Shown: positions 1-10,656, counted from the stretch's first letter. The stretch: DNA of 64,000 nt from Rugalucina vietnamica (GCA_964017185.1 OZ024874.1:33270721-33334720); one strand, 5' to 3'. Notes: a model not told the origin generated them from the letters alone. Program-made: numbers and translations.

Positions 1-3
1 CTT

Positions 4-56
4 CTTTCTGATTGCACCTTTTCCTGATCATTGCTAACTTGTACCTTTTTAGCACA
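4..56 (+). repeat. short dispersed repeat, copy 1 of 3
   Basis: About 53 bp (TTCTTTCTGATTGCACC, then TTCCTGAT, then CTTGTACCTTTTT) recur in diverged form near 16627-16678 and 41088-41140. Function unknown; it may be the tail of an old SINE. The rest of 1-489, apart from the SINE fragment at 186-335, shows no gene. Confidence 0.4.
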
Positions 57-185
57 ACAGCCAATCTTCTATATGGTCCTCCATTGAATACAGACAATAA
101 TTATTATCAGACGTAATTTGGTTATTAATCAGACTTTTTCATATTTTTGATAGGCATGCAATGTTAATGATTCTATATTTCTGCA

Positions 186-335
186 GAAGAGAAGCCAGTA
201 CTTTCCTTATAATGCTGAGCGCCAAGCAAGCTAGCCACTGCTACCATTTTTAACATCTTTGTTATGACTCTCCCATGACCTCCCACTCCCAAGGCAGATG
301 TGCTAACCATTACGATACGGGACTGGTTAACCAGT
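186..335 (-). mobile_element. tRNA-derived SINE fragment
   Basis: On the minus strand the sequence starts with a tRNA-like head containing an A-box-like stretch (CGTAATGGTTAGCACATC), then a degraded B-box region (GGGAGGTCATGGGAG), then GCTTGGCGCTCAGCATTA, a phrase I associate with invertebrate tRNA-SINE bodies. The B box no longer matches GGTTCRANTCC, so this is a decayed copy. Boundaries are approximate. Confidence 0.45.
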
Positions 336-686
336 TATCATTTGGTCGGCCAGTAAAGATGCTACAATGGAACTGAACAGCCTTTTATTTTTTCTACATA
401 AATAAATTCCTCTACTTCCTGGTATGTCAAACCTTGATACATGTAACTTCTTTGGCTGTGTAGGCAAGTTTATGTCAGAATGAAAAAAGAGTCAATAAGT
501 AATGCTTACTAAATACCCCATGCAGTGTACCTATTCTTTTGCAATAATTTTGTCAAGGAATATTTTTTCGCAATGAAATTTCTTCATGCAAATGTCCTAT
601 GGGTCTGCATCATGTATGATAATATCAAATTGCTCCATCAAAATCTGTGGTAGGATCTGATCATCCCTTGAATACCTACTTGTAAA

Positions 687-2208
687 CCAGAGGACCAATG
701 GTCCTGTAAACGCTCACCTGAAACCTGAGATATATACCAATAAACTTGTTTGACTAGAATGGTAATATACATGTATATAACCCCAGGGCCCGGTCAGAGC
801 AACCCCTGGAGTCAATTTCTTTTTCAAATCATAAAACTTCAGTCCCTTTGCCAATTTCCTGCAAGTTTTGCCCTTCAAATGACATTTTAACACTTTTCTC
901 CACTCAAATGCATGGCTGACCTATGTTGACCTTGCAGTAAAATAGGTCAAGGTCATCCCAGGGTCATGATTTATTTAAACTTTATAGAACTCCTCGCCCC
1001 AATCCTTCATGTCAAGTTTCAAAATCATAGGCCCTCTGGTTCTACAGAAGAGGATTTTTGAAGGTTTTTGGTATTTATAGCCATGGCGGCCATCTTGGTC
1101 ATGTGACCTTGACCATTTATATATACTTTCATTCCCACTTTCTAACAATGCTCCTCATAAAGTTTGGCTTTGATTGGCGAAGCAGTTTCAGAGAAGAAGA
1201 TCTTTGAATATCACTGTAATATACATGTATATTGCCCCAGGGTGGGGGCAGACAGACCCCTGGGGTCCAAATTTTTTCAGAATCATCACTCTTAAGTCCA
1301 TTTGCCCATTTCCTGCAAGTTTTTCCCTACAAATGATATTTTAACACTTTTCCCCATTCAAATGCATGAGGGCCCTATGTTGACCTTGCCGTAAAATAGG
1401 TGAAGGTCATCCCAGGGTCATGATTCATATAAACTTTGTAGAGCTCCAGTCACTGATGCTTCACACCAAGTTTCAAAATCATTGGCCTTCTGGTTCTGGA
1501 GAAGAAAATTTTTAAAGTTTTTTTTTCTATTTATAGCCATGGCAGCCATCTTGGTCATGTGACCTTGACCATTTATATAAACTTTCTTTCCCCCTTCCCA
1601 AGGATGCTCCACATGAAGTTTGGCTTTGATTGGCCGAGCGGTTTCAGGGGAGAAGATGTTTAGTTATTATGGATATATACATGTATATAGCCCCGGGGCA
1701 GGAGCAGACAACCCCCAGGGGCTAAAATTTTCCATTAACATTAATCTTCTGTCCATTTGCCTATTCCCAGTAAATTTTACCCATTAAATAGCATTTTACC
1801 ATTTTTTCCCATTCAAATGCATTGGCGAACTAAGTTTACCTTGCCGTAAACTAGGTCAAGGTCATCCTAGGGTCATGATTTATATAAACTATGATGGGCC
1901 CACATCCCCGATGCTGCATACTAAGTTTTGTGGAAATCGGCCCACTGGTTCTGGAGAAGAAGATTTTTAAAGGTTTTTGCTATTTATAGCCATGGTGGCC
2001 ATCTTGGTCATGTGACCTGGACCATTTATATAAACTTTCGTTCCCCCTTCCTAAGGATGCTCCACATGAAGTTTGGCTTTGATGGGCCAAGCGGTTTCAG
2101 AGGAGAAGATCTTTGAAATTGTGAACGACGGACGGACGATGAATGGACGCCGGAGCATGGGTATACTATAAGCTCACCTGTGAGCCTTCGGCTCAGGTGA
2201 GCTAAAAA
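687..2208 (+). mobile_element. type A modular element, Helitron-like ends (copy 1)
   Basis: It begins CCAGAGGACCAATGG, with subterminal GCTCACCTGA, and ends in the hairpin with arms AGCTCACC and GGTGAGCT plus AAAAA. Between lie diverged copies of a module of about 460 bp: TTGACCTTG, AGGTCAAGGTCATC, GGTTCTGGAGAAGAAGAT, the GGCGGCCATCTTGGTCATG stretch, then GGTTTCAGAGAAGAAGATC. A GACGGACGGACG run precedes the tail. No transposase frame is visible, so it is non-autonomous. It sits inside a type E module. Confidence 0.75.
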
Positions 2209-2471
2209 GCTCTCATTTTGTCAATTTTTTTTTTGCAATGAAATTTCAGCATGCAAATGGGTCTGCATCATGTAGGCATTATAAAAAGTTGCTCAATCAA
2301 AAACTGTGGTAGGAGATGATGGGCCTGTGAACGCCTTTACCTGTAAAATTTTCCAAGTGCTCAAAGCTGCCATTTCGTCAAAAACTATATTTTTTTTACA
2401 ATAAAATTTTTCCATGTAAATGCCCAATGGGTCTGCATCATGCAGGCATAATATAAAGTTGCTCCACAAAA

Positions 2472-4266
2472 CCAGAGGACCAATGGTCCTGTTAACGCTC
2501 ACCTGAAACCTGAGATATATATCAATAAACTTGTTTGACTAGAATGGTAATGTACATGCATATAACCCCATGGCTGGGTCAGAGCAACCCCTGGAGTCAA
2601 TTTCCTTTTGAAAACATAAAACCTCAGTCCAATTGCCAATTTACTGCAAGTGTTGCCCTTCAAATGACATTTTAACAAATTTTCCCCATTCAAATGCATG
2701 GGCGACCTAAGTTGACCTTGCTGTAAAATAGGTCAAGGTCATCCAAGGGTCATGATTTATATAAACTTTGTAGAGCTCCATTGCCTGATGCTTCATGCGA
2801 AGTTTCAAAATCATAGGCCTTCTGGTTCTGGAGAAGAAGATTTTTAAAGGTTTTTGCTATTTATAGCCATGGCAGCCATCTTGGTCATGTGACCTTGACC
2901 ATTTATATACACTTTCATTCCCACTTTCTAACAATGCTCCTCATAAAGTTTGGCTTTGATTGGCCAAGCAGTTTCAGAAAAGAAGATCTTTGAATATCAC
3001 TGTAATATACATGTATATTGCCCCGGGGTGGGGAAGACAGACCCCTGGGGTCCAAATTTTTTCAGAATCATCAATCTTAAGTCCATTTGCCCATTTCCTG
3101 CAAGCTTTTCCCTACAAATGACATTTTAACACTTTTTCCCATTCAAATGCATGAGCAACCTATGTTGACCTTGCCGTAAAATAGGTCAAGGTCATCCCAG
3201 GGTCATGATTTATATAAACTTCGTAGAGCTCCAGTCACTGATGCTTCACACCAAGTTTCAAAATCATTGGCCTTCTGGTTCTGGAGAAGAAGATTTTTAA
3301 AGTTTTTTTTTCTATTTATAGCCATGGCGGCCATCTTGGTCATGTGACCTTGACCATTTATATAAACTTTCTTTCCCCCTTCCCAAGGATGCTCCATATG
3401 AAGTTTGGCTTTGACTGGCCGAGCGGTTTCAGGGCCTTGACCTTGCCGTAAAATAGGTGAAGGTCATCCCAGGGTCATGATTCATATAAACTTTGTAGAG
3501 CTCCAGTCACTGATGCTTCACACCAAGTTTCAAAATCATTGGCCTTCTGGTTCTGGAGAAGAAAATTTTTAAAGTTTTTTTTTCTATTTATAGCCATGGC
3601 AGCCATCTTGGTCATGTGACCTTGACCATTTATATAAACTTTCTTTCCCCCTTCCCAAGGATGCTCCATATGAAGTTTGGCTTTGATTGGCCAAGCGGTT
3701 TCAGGGGAGATGTTTCATTATTATGAAAATATACATGTATATAGCCCCGGGGCAGGGGCAGACAACCCCCCAGGGGCTAAAATTTTCCATTTACATTAAT
3801 CTTCTGTCCATTTGCCTATTCCCAGTAAGTTTTACCCATTAAATAGCATTTTACCATTTTTTCCCATTCAAATGCATTGGCGACCTAAGTTGACCTTGCT
3901 GTAAAATAGGTCAAGGTCATCCTAGGGTCATGATTTATATAAACTATGATGGGCCCAAGTCCCTGATGCTACATACCAAGTTTCGTGGAAATCGGCCCAC
4001 TGGTTCTGGAGAAGAAGATTTTTAAAGGTTTTTGCTATTTATAGCCATGGCGGCCATCTTGGTCATGTGACCTGGACCATTTATATAAACTTTCGTTCCC
4101 CCTTCCTAAGGATGCTCCACATGAAGTTTGGCTTTGATTGGCCAAGCGGTTTCAGAGAAGAAGATCTTTGAAATTGTGAACGACGGACGGACGACGGACG
4201 GACGGATGCCGGAGCATGGGTATACTATAAGCTCACCTGTGAGCCTTCGGCTCAGGTGAGCTTAAA
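2472..4266 (+). mobile_element. type A modular element (copy 2)
   Basis: Same head, modules and tail as the element at 687-2208. Type E sequence continues on both sides (left ..GCTCCACAAAA, right AAAACTGGTAGGAG..), so it is an insertion into an older type E array; the A-run hides any target duplication. An internal tandem duplication of a module part is visible: 3435-3670 repeats 3155-3400 with few changes. Confidence 0.75.
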
Positions 4267-4745
4267 ACTGGTAGGAGATGATAAGCCCATGAATGCCTTA
4301 ACCTGTAAGAAAGCAAGAAAAAGCAAGTCCTCAAAGCTGTCATTTTGTAATATATTTTATTTTTTCAAAATAAAAATTCTTCGTGCAAATGTCCAGTGGG
4401 GCTGCATCATGTTCCAACAAAAACTGTGTTTGGAGTTGATCAGCCCCTGAATGCCTTAACCTGTAAGAAAGCGAGAAAAAGCAAGTTCTCAATGCTGTCA
4501 TTTTGTCAATTATTATTATTATTTTATTCTTTTTTTTTTTTCAATAAATTTTCTTCATGCAAATGTCCAATGGGTCTTTATCATGTAGGCATAATATCAA
4601 ATTGTTACAACAAAAACTGTGGTAGGAGTTGATCGGCCCGTAAATGCAAAAGCCATACAGAATTATATAGGGGAAGAACTCTATGAGGATTGGCCCCTAA
4701 CCTTTATTTTTGGCTGTAAGTATCTGCTTTATAAATATCATAATA

Positions 4746-4932
4746 CAGGTCAACCTCATTATAACGCTATCTTTGGGGTCCATGGAAACAGACCGTGTTA
4801 TAAGTGAACCGTGTTATAATGAGGTTATTTACAATAGATATATAACAAAATAATTAATTTGGGAGCCATGACATGGCCGTGTTATATTGAAAACCGCACT
4901 ATAGTGAGGTGCGTTATAATGAGGTTGAACTG
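4746..4932. mobile_element. pogo/Tigger-like MITE, 187 bp
   Basis: Terminal inverted repeats of 21 bp, CAGGTCAACCTCATTATAACG on the left and CAGTTCAACCTCATTATAACG on the reverse complement of the right (one mismatch), are flanked by TA at 4744-4745 and 4933-4934. TA target duplication and CAG-starting repeats with a CTCATTATAACG core fit pogo/Tigger-type elements. No coding capacity. A more degraded relative may lie near 42315-42395. Confidence 0.75.
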
Positions 4933-5161
4933 TACCTGCAAAATTTTATGAAATTCCATCAATGGGTTTTCAAGATATTAAAGAAACAAAAGTGTTACGG
5001 ACTAACGCACAGACAGATGAATAATGTGAAAACAGTATACCCCCTTAAAACTTCATTTTAGCTGGGGGTATAACTAGTCAGAAACTCCCCTCACATCTTG
5101 TCTCATTGACCAATACAATATCCTAATGATACGATATGGCAACTCATGAATATAATTGTAA

Positions 5162-5293
5162 TTAGTCTGAGTCACCACTACTCTCTTTCACAGGAGAAAC
5201 TTGAGGAGTTAAGCGTTCACGTAGTGTGTGTAATCTCTCAGGAGAACTAGCTGATAATACTGACTGTAGTTCCTCAAGCTCTTTCTCTTTATC
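5162..5293 (-). CDS. cnk: CNK (CNKSR family), terminal coding exon
   Basis: The last coding exon of a CNK-type Ras-pathway scaffold. The acceptor is TTTACAG followed by GATAAAGAG; the exon starts in phase 0 and encodes 43 residues, starting DKEKELEELQSVLSA, passing through SPERLHTLRERL and ending KESSGDSD and TAA. The heptad-like, charged start continues the segment of the preceding exon (KRLQSLQRTLK), which resembles the vertebrate CNKSR2 C-terminal stretch around KLHRLRILKSTLK. The end carries no PDZ-ligand motif of the vertebrate CNK2 type (ETHV), so that vertebrate C-terminal contact is not evident here. A repeat follows closely in the 3' flank. Confidence 0.8.
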   Translation of the reverse strand, partial: DKEKELEELQSVLSASSPERLHTLRERLTPQVSPVKESSGDSD

Positions 5294-6165
5294 CTGTAAA
5301 TTAATACATTTCTCATAAATATAATGAAAATCAATTCAGAATTATATATTTGACATCTGCCAAGTTTTACCACTAAAGGCATTGTATCAATTTTATGTGG
5401 CTCTTTTAATCAAATGTTTTGAAAATGCATTTTTCAAATACTGAAATGCTTATAAGCTTTGAACGTTCAATAAATTCTTCAAGACAAAATATTTGCACTT
5501 GTTCAGGCTGGTTCAAAACTTTTGCATCACTACATACTAAACAAATACAGAGCAAAACCCAAATTTTAATTGATAACTAAAACTGCAATTCAGGGACATT
5601 CTGTGTGATTTCTTTGCGATTTTTTCAAATGTTTCTTATAATTTTATGCATTTTACCATGTCAATTGTCTTCTTTATTTAAGGATTGAAATTAAGCTTTC
5701 ACTGGATGGTGAAAAACATTAGGCTGTTTTAATGGTTGTGAAGCCCAAGGACTTTTAGGAGACATTAAATCTGCTAATGTTTTCAAAGTACATGTATGCC
5801 AATGTTTGTAATGAAAAAGAAGGTGATTAATTACTGGTCCACACCATATGATGGTGGCTGAGTTAAAGTGACGTCACCGAAAACGTGATGCAACAATGTC
5901 ATAAGGTGGCATTTTGTAAAACATCTCGAAGGTTCCAGTTTGGAGGTGGTATGCAACAATACATGCTCAAATGCAAGTCTGATCCGGAAATCTATCAAAC
6001 ATGCATATTTCTACTTGATCACTTGTCCCCTTATGCTACCAGTCTGTTACAGAAGGATATGAATGCTCATGCACATAGTATGCCACATTTATGTTTATAA
6101 ACAGAGAACAGCATCAAGAAAATATCCTTTCCTTACATAAAAATTGTTACATGTTTTCAACGAAC
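5294..6165 (-). other. cnk: intron between the last two cnk exons
   Basis: No gene seen. 5680-5760 (CTTTCACTGGATGGTGAAAA, CATTAGGCTGTTTTAATGG) matches 23355-23409, so it is a piece of the MITE-like repeat described there. A perfect palindromic CRE-type 8-mer TGACGTCA is at 5869-5876; as a single short match it is not evidence of regulation. Confidence 0.5.
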
Positions 6166-6377
6166 CTTCAATGTTCGCTGTAGAGACTGTAGCCTCTTCA
6201 ATTTCATTAACTCGGGAGACTCCAGCTCTTCATGACCTTTAGAGATCAGTGCCGTACGACGTCGGGCATTCTTGTCCTTGCCGTCAACAATATCTACACC
6301 TTCATTACTGATCCTTCTCATCAGCTTAGTAATGTCAGTTTGACTAGCACTCAGATCACTGTATGGAAGCTTCAAAC
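6166..6377 (-). CDS. cnk: CNK, penultimate coding exon (basic/coiled segment)
   Basis: The acceptor is CATTGCAG followed by GTTTGAAG, and the donor follows ..TTGAAG with GTTCGT (GT correct, the rest weak). The exon supplies two bases to a split Gly codon and then 70 residues: LKLPYSDLSASQTDITKLM at the start, RRRTALISKGHEELESPE in the middle, LMKLKRLQSLQRTLK at the end. Phase fits the exon at 9241-9372 upstream and 5162-5293 downstream. Similarity to vertebrate CNK is in the C-terminal K-L-x-R-L-x-x-L-x-x-T-L-K pattern; the rest is rich in Ser, Arg and Asp and probably linker. Confidence 0.85.
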
Positions 6378-6487
6378 CTGCAATGTATATTATTTCACAT
6401 TATGAAGTTTTACAATAGTTGTGAGACCATAAAATCTTTTGGTAGTACTTTATATTAAAACATGACCAAATATTCATGAAAGAAACA

Positions 6488-7693
6488 GGCTGGACTTGGG
6501 TCTCCTGACTTGCTACAAACGAAGCTATCACTCACAGTAAGGCAGCATTGGGTCTCCTGACTTGCTACAAATGACGCTATCACACCCTTGGGTCTCCTGA
6601 CTTGCTACAAACGAAGCTATCAATCACAGTAAGGCAGCATTGGGTCTCCAGATTTGCTATGAATGAAGCTATCACACCCAGTCTCACAGTAAGGCAGCAT
6701 TGGGTCTCCTGACTTGCTACAAATGAAGCTATCACACCCAGTCTCACAGTAAGGCAGCATTGGTTCTCCTGATTTGCTACAAATGAAGCTATCACACCGA
6801 GTGACAGTCTCACAGTAAGGCAGCATTGGGTCTCCTGATTTGCTACAAATGAAGCTATCACACCCAGTCTCACAGTAAGGCAGCATTGAGTCTCCTAATC
6901 TGCTACAAATGAAGCTATCACACCCAGTCTCACAGTAAGGCAGCATTGAGTCTCCTGATTTGCTATGAATGAAGCTATCACACCCAGTCTCACAGTAAGG
7001 CAGCATTGGGTCTCCTGATTTGCTACAAATGAAGTTATCACACCCAGTCTCACAGTAAGGCAGCATTGGGTCTCCTAACTTGCTACAAATGAAGCTATCA
7101 CACCCAGTCTCACAGTAAGGCAGCAGTGGGTCACCTGACTTGCTATGAATGAAGCTATCACACCCAGTCTCACAGTAAGGCAGGATTGGGTCACCTGACT
7201 TGCTATGAATGAAACTATCACACCCAGTCTCACAGTAGGACAGCATTGGGTCTCCTGATTTGCTACAAATGAAGCTATCACACCCAGTCTCACAGTAAGG
7301 CAGCAATGGGTCTCCTGACTTGCTACAAATGAAGCTATCACACCCAGTCTCACAGTAAGGCAGCATTGGGTCTCCTGACTTGCTACAAATGAAGCTATCA
7401 CACCCAGTCTCACAGTAAGGCAGGATTGGGTCACCTGACTTGCTATGAATGAAGCTATCACACCCAGTCTCACAGTAGGACAGCATTGGGTCTCCTGATT
7501 TGCTACAAATGAAGCTATCACACCCAGTATCACAGTAAGGCAGCACTGGGTCTCCTGATTTGCCACAAATGAAGCTATCACACCCAGTCACACAGTAAGG
7601 CAGCATTGGGCCACCTGATTTGCTACAAATGAAGCTATCACACCCAGTCTCACAACCCAGTCTCACAGTAAGGCAGCATTGGGACTCCTGATT
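6488..7693. repeat. 60-bp minisatellite, about 20 copies
   Basis: Tandem 60-bp units (CACAGTAAGGCAGCATTGGG, TCTCCTGACTTGCTAC, AAATGAAGCTATCACACCCA) lie in a cnk intron. Early units (6488-6640) are shortened and one 11-bp partial duplication sits near 7651. The period is a multiple of three, so two minus-strand frames stay open: 7699 down to 6620 (359 codons of a 20-residue unit containing CDSFICSKSGDPMLPY) and 7581 down to 7075. I see no splice sites flanking either and treat them as by-products of the period. Confidence 0.95.
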
Positions 7694-7840
7694 ATTCAAT
7701 GTCTGCCTAACAGTGAACAGTAATTAAGGCTGAAGTTGTTCGACTTAATGGATGTGTTTGGCATAAGGGCGGATTACCCTACACATTTTATTTGCTTTTA
7801 GGTTGATTATATTAAGTAAATAGTAAATTATATGTGTGTA

Positions 7841-8754
7841 CTAGGGTCATTCAATAAGTAATGCAATATTGACTATATTTTTTTGTTTGAACACGTTATT
7901 AAAGTTTGATTTAGTTTTCTTGAAACAAATTCAATTCGCCCTCTGTGACACAGTTCAACACCAAATCACATGCTTGCCTTCCTGTTGCCTAGCAACACTA
8001 GAAAACTGGGAAAAGGCACTTGGCCACCACTCTTGAAACTGTTGCCATAGTGACAGGAAAAACAAATCAAACATATTCACTTTATTTTCTCACACCAAAC
8101 TTAAAACCCTTGTGTTTAGTGTCCAAGATAATCTGATCTGATATTTTAAAGGACGCCCAATGAAAGTTCAAAATTTGACTAAAATTTTTTTTTTCAATCG
8201 AAGGGTGAAAAATGGGGGTAGAGATACAATTTCTGCTACAATCTGACATCTAGTTTGTTTAACCGAACATTTATACGCCTACTTGTTTCTGCCAGTGTCG
8301 CTTTGTAAGCTACTTGCTATAAAATGCAATTCTCAGATAACATATTTCATTGCCTAGCAACCAAAATCTATGGAAAATGCATAAAACTGAAATTGCATAG
8401 GTTATGGCATTGCTAAGTAACAGTTGACAAGCATGGGGCTGTAAGAACATTGCAGTTGCCTAGAAAGTTCTGGCTAAGACATATAAACAGAAAGCTATTT
8501 AAAACAACATCAAAGAAATGCCAAAGCTTTATGTTTATTTATTCAATTTTTGTTAAGTGGTTTTCGTGGCCAAGACACCTTTGCTGCCATTCTATGGTTG
8601 CTAAGCAACATGAAGAGTAGGATCCTATTTAGTTGATGTGTATTTTCCTACATGCAGATTGAATCAAACTTTCAGAAAGTAAAAACATTACCTCTATCAG
8701 TGATAAATATACAAAAATACGCTAAGTATTGCATGACTTTTTGAATGACCTACG
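7841..8754. mobile_element. mariner/Tc1-like non-autonomous element, 914 bp
   Basis: Left end CTAGGGTCATTCAATAAG and right end (reverse complement) CGTAGGTCATTCAAAAAG form imperfect inverted repeats; TA flanks both sides (7839-7840, 8755-8756). TA duplication and the GGTCATTCAA..AAGT..TGCAATA end pattern suggest a mariner-like family. No transposase is recognisable in any frame. Several RFX X-box-like palindromes occur inside (7984, 8349, 8409, 8597). It lies in a cnk intron. Confidence 0.75.
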
Positions 8755-9240
8755 TATATTCTGAACACAGGAATATACTATTTCATCTCCATCACCTTGA
8801 AAAATGACCTTTGATCACTTGTTTATCAAAGTATGGCAACTGATACCTTAAACAGAAACGTGCAAAGTCGTATGGCGGAACCTTCCAAATTGGGGGTCAT
8901 TCAGAACTCGTGGTAATTTTATGTTTTACTAATTCTTGGACCTTTCCAGAATTCCCGGTAGCGTGGGAACCCTGCACTGCTTGTGTGCAAGAACTGCTTT
9001 GGACCTGAGACTTGAGACAGCAGCTAATTGACAACTAAACTTTAACTACAGGAATTCCAGAGGTATCATCATATAATATTATGTTGTTAAAAGTGTCAAA
9101 GTAAGTTTTGCTATAATTAAAATGTGATATGACAGTGAGCTTGTTGTTCTGCTATATAGATAACACCCTGGTGTTGTTCTGCTATATAGATAACACCCTG
9201 GTTCTATCTCATTGTGTCTTTGTATCTCAATATAACTAAC
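8755..9240 (-). other. cnk: cnk intron segment with a small direct repeat
   Basis: No gene seen. 9142-9201 is a 30-bp unit (TGTTGTTCTGCTATATAGAT plus AACACCCTGG) in two tandem copies. The downstream splice donor of the 9241-9372 exon is GTTAGT at 9235-9240. Confidence 0.6.
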
Positions 9241-9372
9241 CTGAAGATCCAACATCTGCCCCATGTACTTGTGGGGGAGACTGTACTTCAAAGCTGAGGT
9301 TACTGGGGGTACTACAGCGGGAACTACTGCGCGAATCATCCTCATCCTCCTCACTCTCACTGTAATACTCCT
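9241..9372 (-). CDS. cnk: CNK, acidic/Ser-rich linker exon after the PH domain
   Basis: The acceptor is TGTTTCAG followed by AGGAGTATTAC; the donor is ..TCTTCAG followed by GTTAGT. It adds two bases to the G left by the PH exon at 14977, completing a Glu, then 43 residues: EYYSESEEDEDDSRSSS, RCSTPSNLSF, EVQSPPQVHGADVGSS, with one base left for the next exon. The motif E-x-Y-Y-S-E-S-E-E-D aligns with vertebrate CNKSR2, where EQDYWSESDKEEAD follows the PH domain; this confirms the order. Many acidic Ser sites suggest CK2-type phosphorylation, and S-P/T-P sites suit MAPK; both are inference. The start of this exon and its acceptor are amplified next door at 9373-10445. Confidence 0.85.
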
Positions 9373-10445
9373 CTGAAACATAATGATCATAGGTTACTGT
9401 GGATACTACAGCAGTAACTACTGCAAGAATCGTCCTCACTCTCACTGTAATACTCCTCTGAAACGTAATGATCATAGTTCACTGGGGGTACTACAGCCAG
9501 AACTACTGTGAAAATTCTCCTCACTCTCACTGTAATACCCCTCTGAAACATATTGATCATAGGTTACTGAGGGTACTACAGCGGAAACTACTGCGAGAAT
9601 CATCTTCATCCTCCTCACTCTCACTGTAATACTCCTCTGAAACATAACAATCATAGGTTACTGGGGATACTACAGCAGTCAATACTGTGAGAATCACCCT
9701 CCTCACCCTCACTGTAATACTCCTCTGAAACATAATGATCATAGGTTACTGGGGGCACTACTGCCGGAACTACTGTGAAAATCATCCTCATCCTCCTCAC
9801 TCTCACTGTAATACTCCTCTGAAACATAACAATCATAGGTTACTGAGGGCACTACTGCGGGAACTACTGCAAGAATTATCATCCTCCTCACTTTCAATGT
9901 CATACTCCTCTGAAACATAACAATTATATGTTACTGAGGGAACTACAGTGGGAACTACTGCGAGAATTATCCTCATCACTCTCACTGTAATACTCCTCTG
10001 AAACATAGAAAATCATAGGTTACTGGGGTTACTACCGTGGTAACTACTGAAAGAATCATCCTCACTCTCACTGTAGTACTTCCTGAAAAATAACAATCAT
10101 AGGTTACTGAGGGTACTACAGCAGTAACTACTGCAAAAATCCTCCTCATCCTCCTCAATCTCACTGTAATACTTCTCTGAAGCACAACAATCATAGGTTA
10201 CTGGGGGTACTACAGTGGGAACTACTGCGAAAATCCTCCTCATCCTCCTCACTCTCAATGTCATACTCCTCTGAAACATAACAATCATAGGTTACAGGGG
10301 GTATTACACCAGTAACTACTGTGAGAATCATCCTCACTCTCTTTGTAATACTCCTCTGGAACACAATCATATGTAACTGGGAATACTACAGCGGGAACAG
10401 CTGCAGAAATCATCCAGACTCTCACTGTAATACTCCTCTGAAAAA
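9373..10445 (-). repeat. tandem array of cnk splice-acceptor plus exon-start copies
   Basis: About 12 tandem units of 82-94 bp. On the minus strand each has TTATGTTTCAG, then AGGAGTATTACAGTGAGAGT, a GAGGATGAGGATGATTC stretch, AGTAGTTCCCGC, then CCCCCAGTAACCTATGA. Each thus copies the 3' splice site and roughly the first 70 bases of the exon at 9241-9372. The 'ctctG' base of the acceptor falls at 9375 (real exon), 9460, 9545, 9639, 9727, 9821, 9912, 10000, 10085 (degraded), 10179, 10273, 10358 and 10440. Every spacing (85, 85, 94, 88, 94, 91, 88, 85, 94, 94, 85, 82) is one more than a multiple of three. Whether any copy is spliced is unknown. Confidence 0.9.
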
Positions 10446-10656
10446 TTACAAATATACATTACAGACCAGAAGACAGGTCTCCTGGATTTCCGACCAGGTC
10501 CACACAGACCTGCTTGTATAGCCACAGAAGATGGCTAGATGATTGAAATTTCAGATTTAAGAAACAGAAAAATAGTACTATCTGGAAAGAGAAAACAAAG
10601 GGGCTGATCTGCTGTTACTGTACAGCTGATCAGTGTCTTTGTTTTTGCATGTTTCC

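Larger units (their letters stand above)
490..5072 (+). repeat. type E tandem-module repeat, interrupted by later insertions
   Basis: Modules of about 160-190 bp run with CTGTCATTTTGTCAA, TTCATGCAAATGTCC, AAAAACTGTGGTAGGAG and TTGATCGGCCC; they are seen around 540-680, 2209-2471 and 4267-4660. The tail (4925-5072) reads GAAATTCCATC, TTCAAGATATTAAAG, GTTACGGAC, then a 37-nt terminal hairpin at 5036-5072 with arms TATACCCCC and GGGGGTATA. The same tail closes the copy at 18876-19826. Two type A elements (687-2208, 2472-4266) and a pogo-like MITE (4746-4932) interrupt it. It ends 90 bp past the cnk stop codon and so probably lies in that gene's 3' UTR or flank. Confidence 0.7.

Noticed and set aside
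2170..2206. UUCG tetraloop in the tail hairpin
   Set aside because: Pairing GAGCC with GGCTC leaves a TTC triloop; the tetraloop register creates a C-C mismatch.
5869..5876. CRE regulatory site TGACGTCA
   Set aside because: A single 8-mer in an intronic repeat; expected by chance at this scale and with no context.
6488..7693. CRISPR-like array (regular direct repeats)
   Set aside because: Units are contiguous with no unique spacers; it is a minisatellite in a eukaryotic intron. The same applies to 9373-10445 and 15201-16352.
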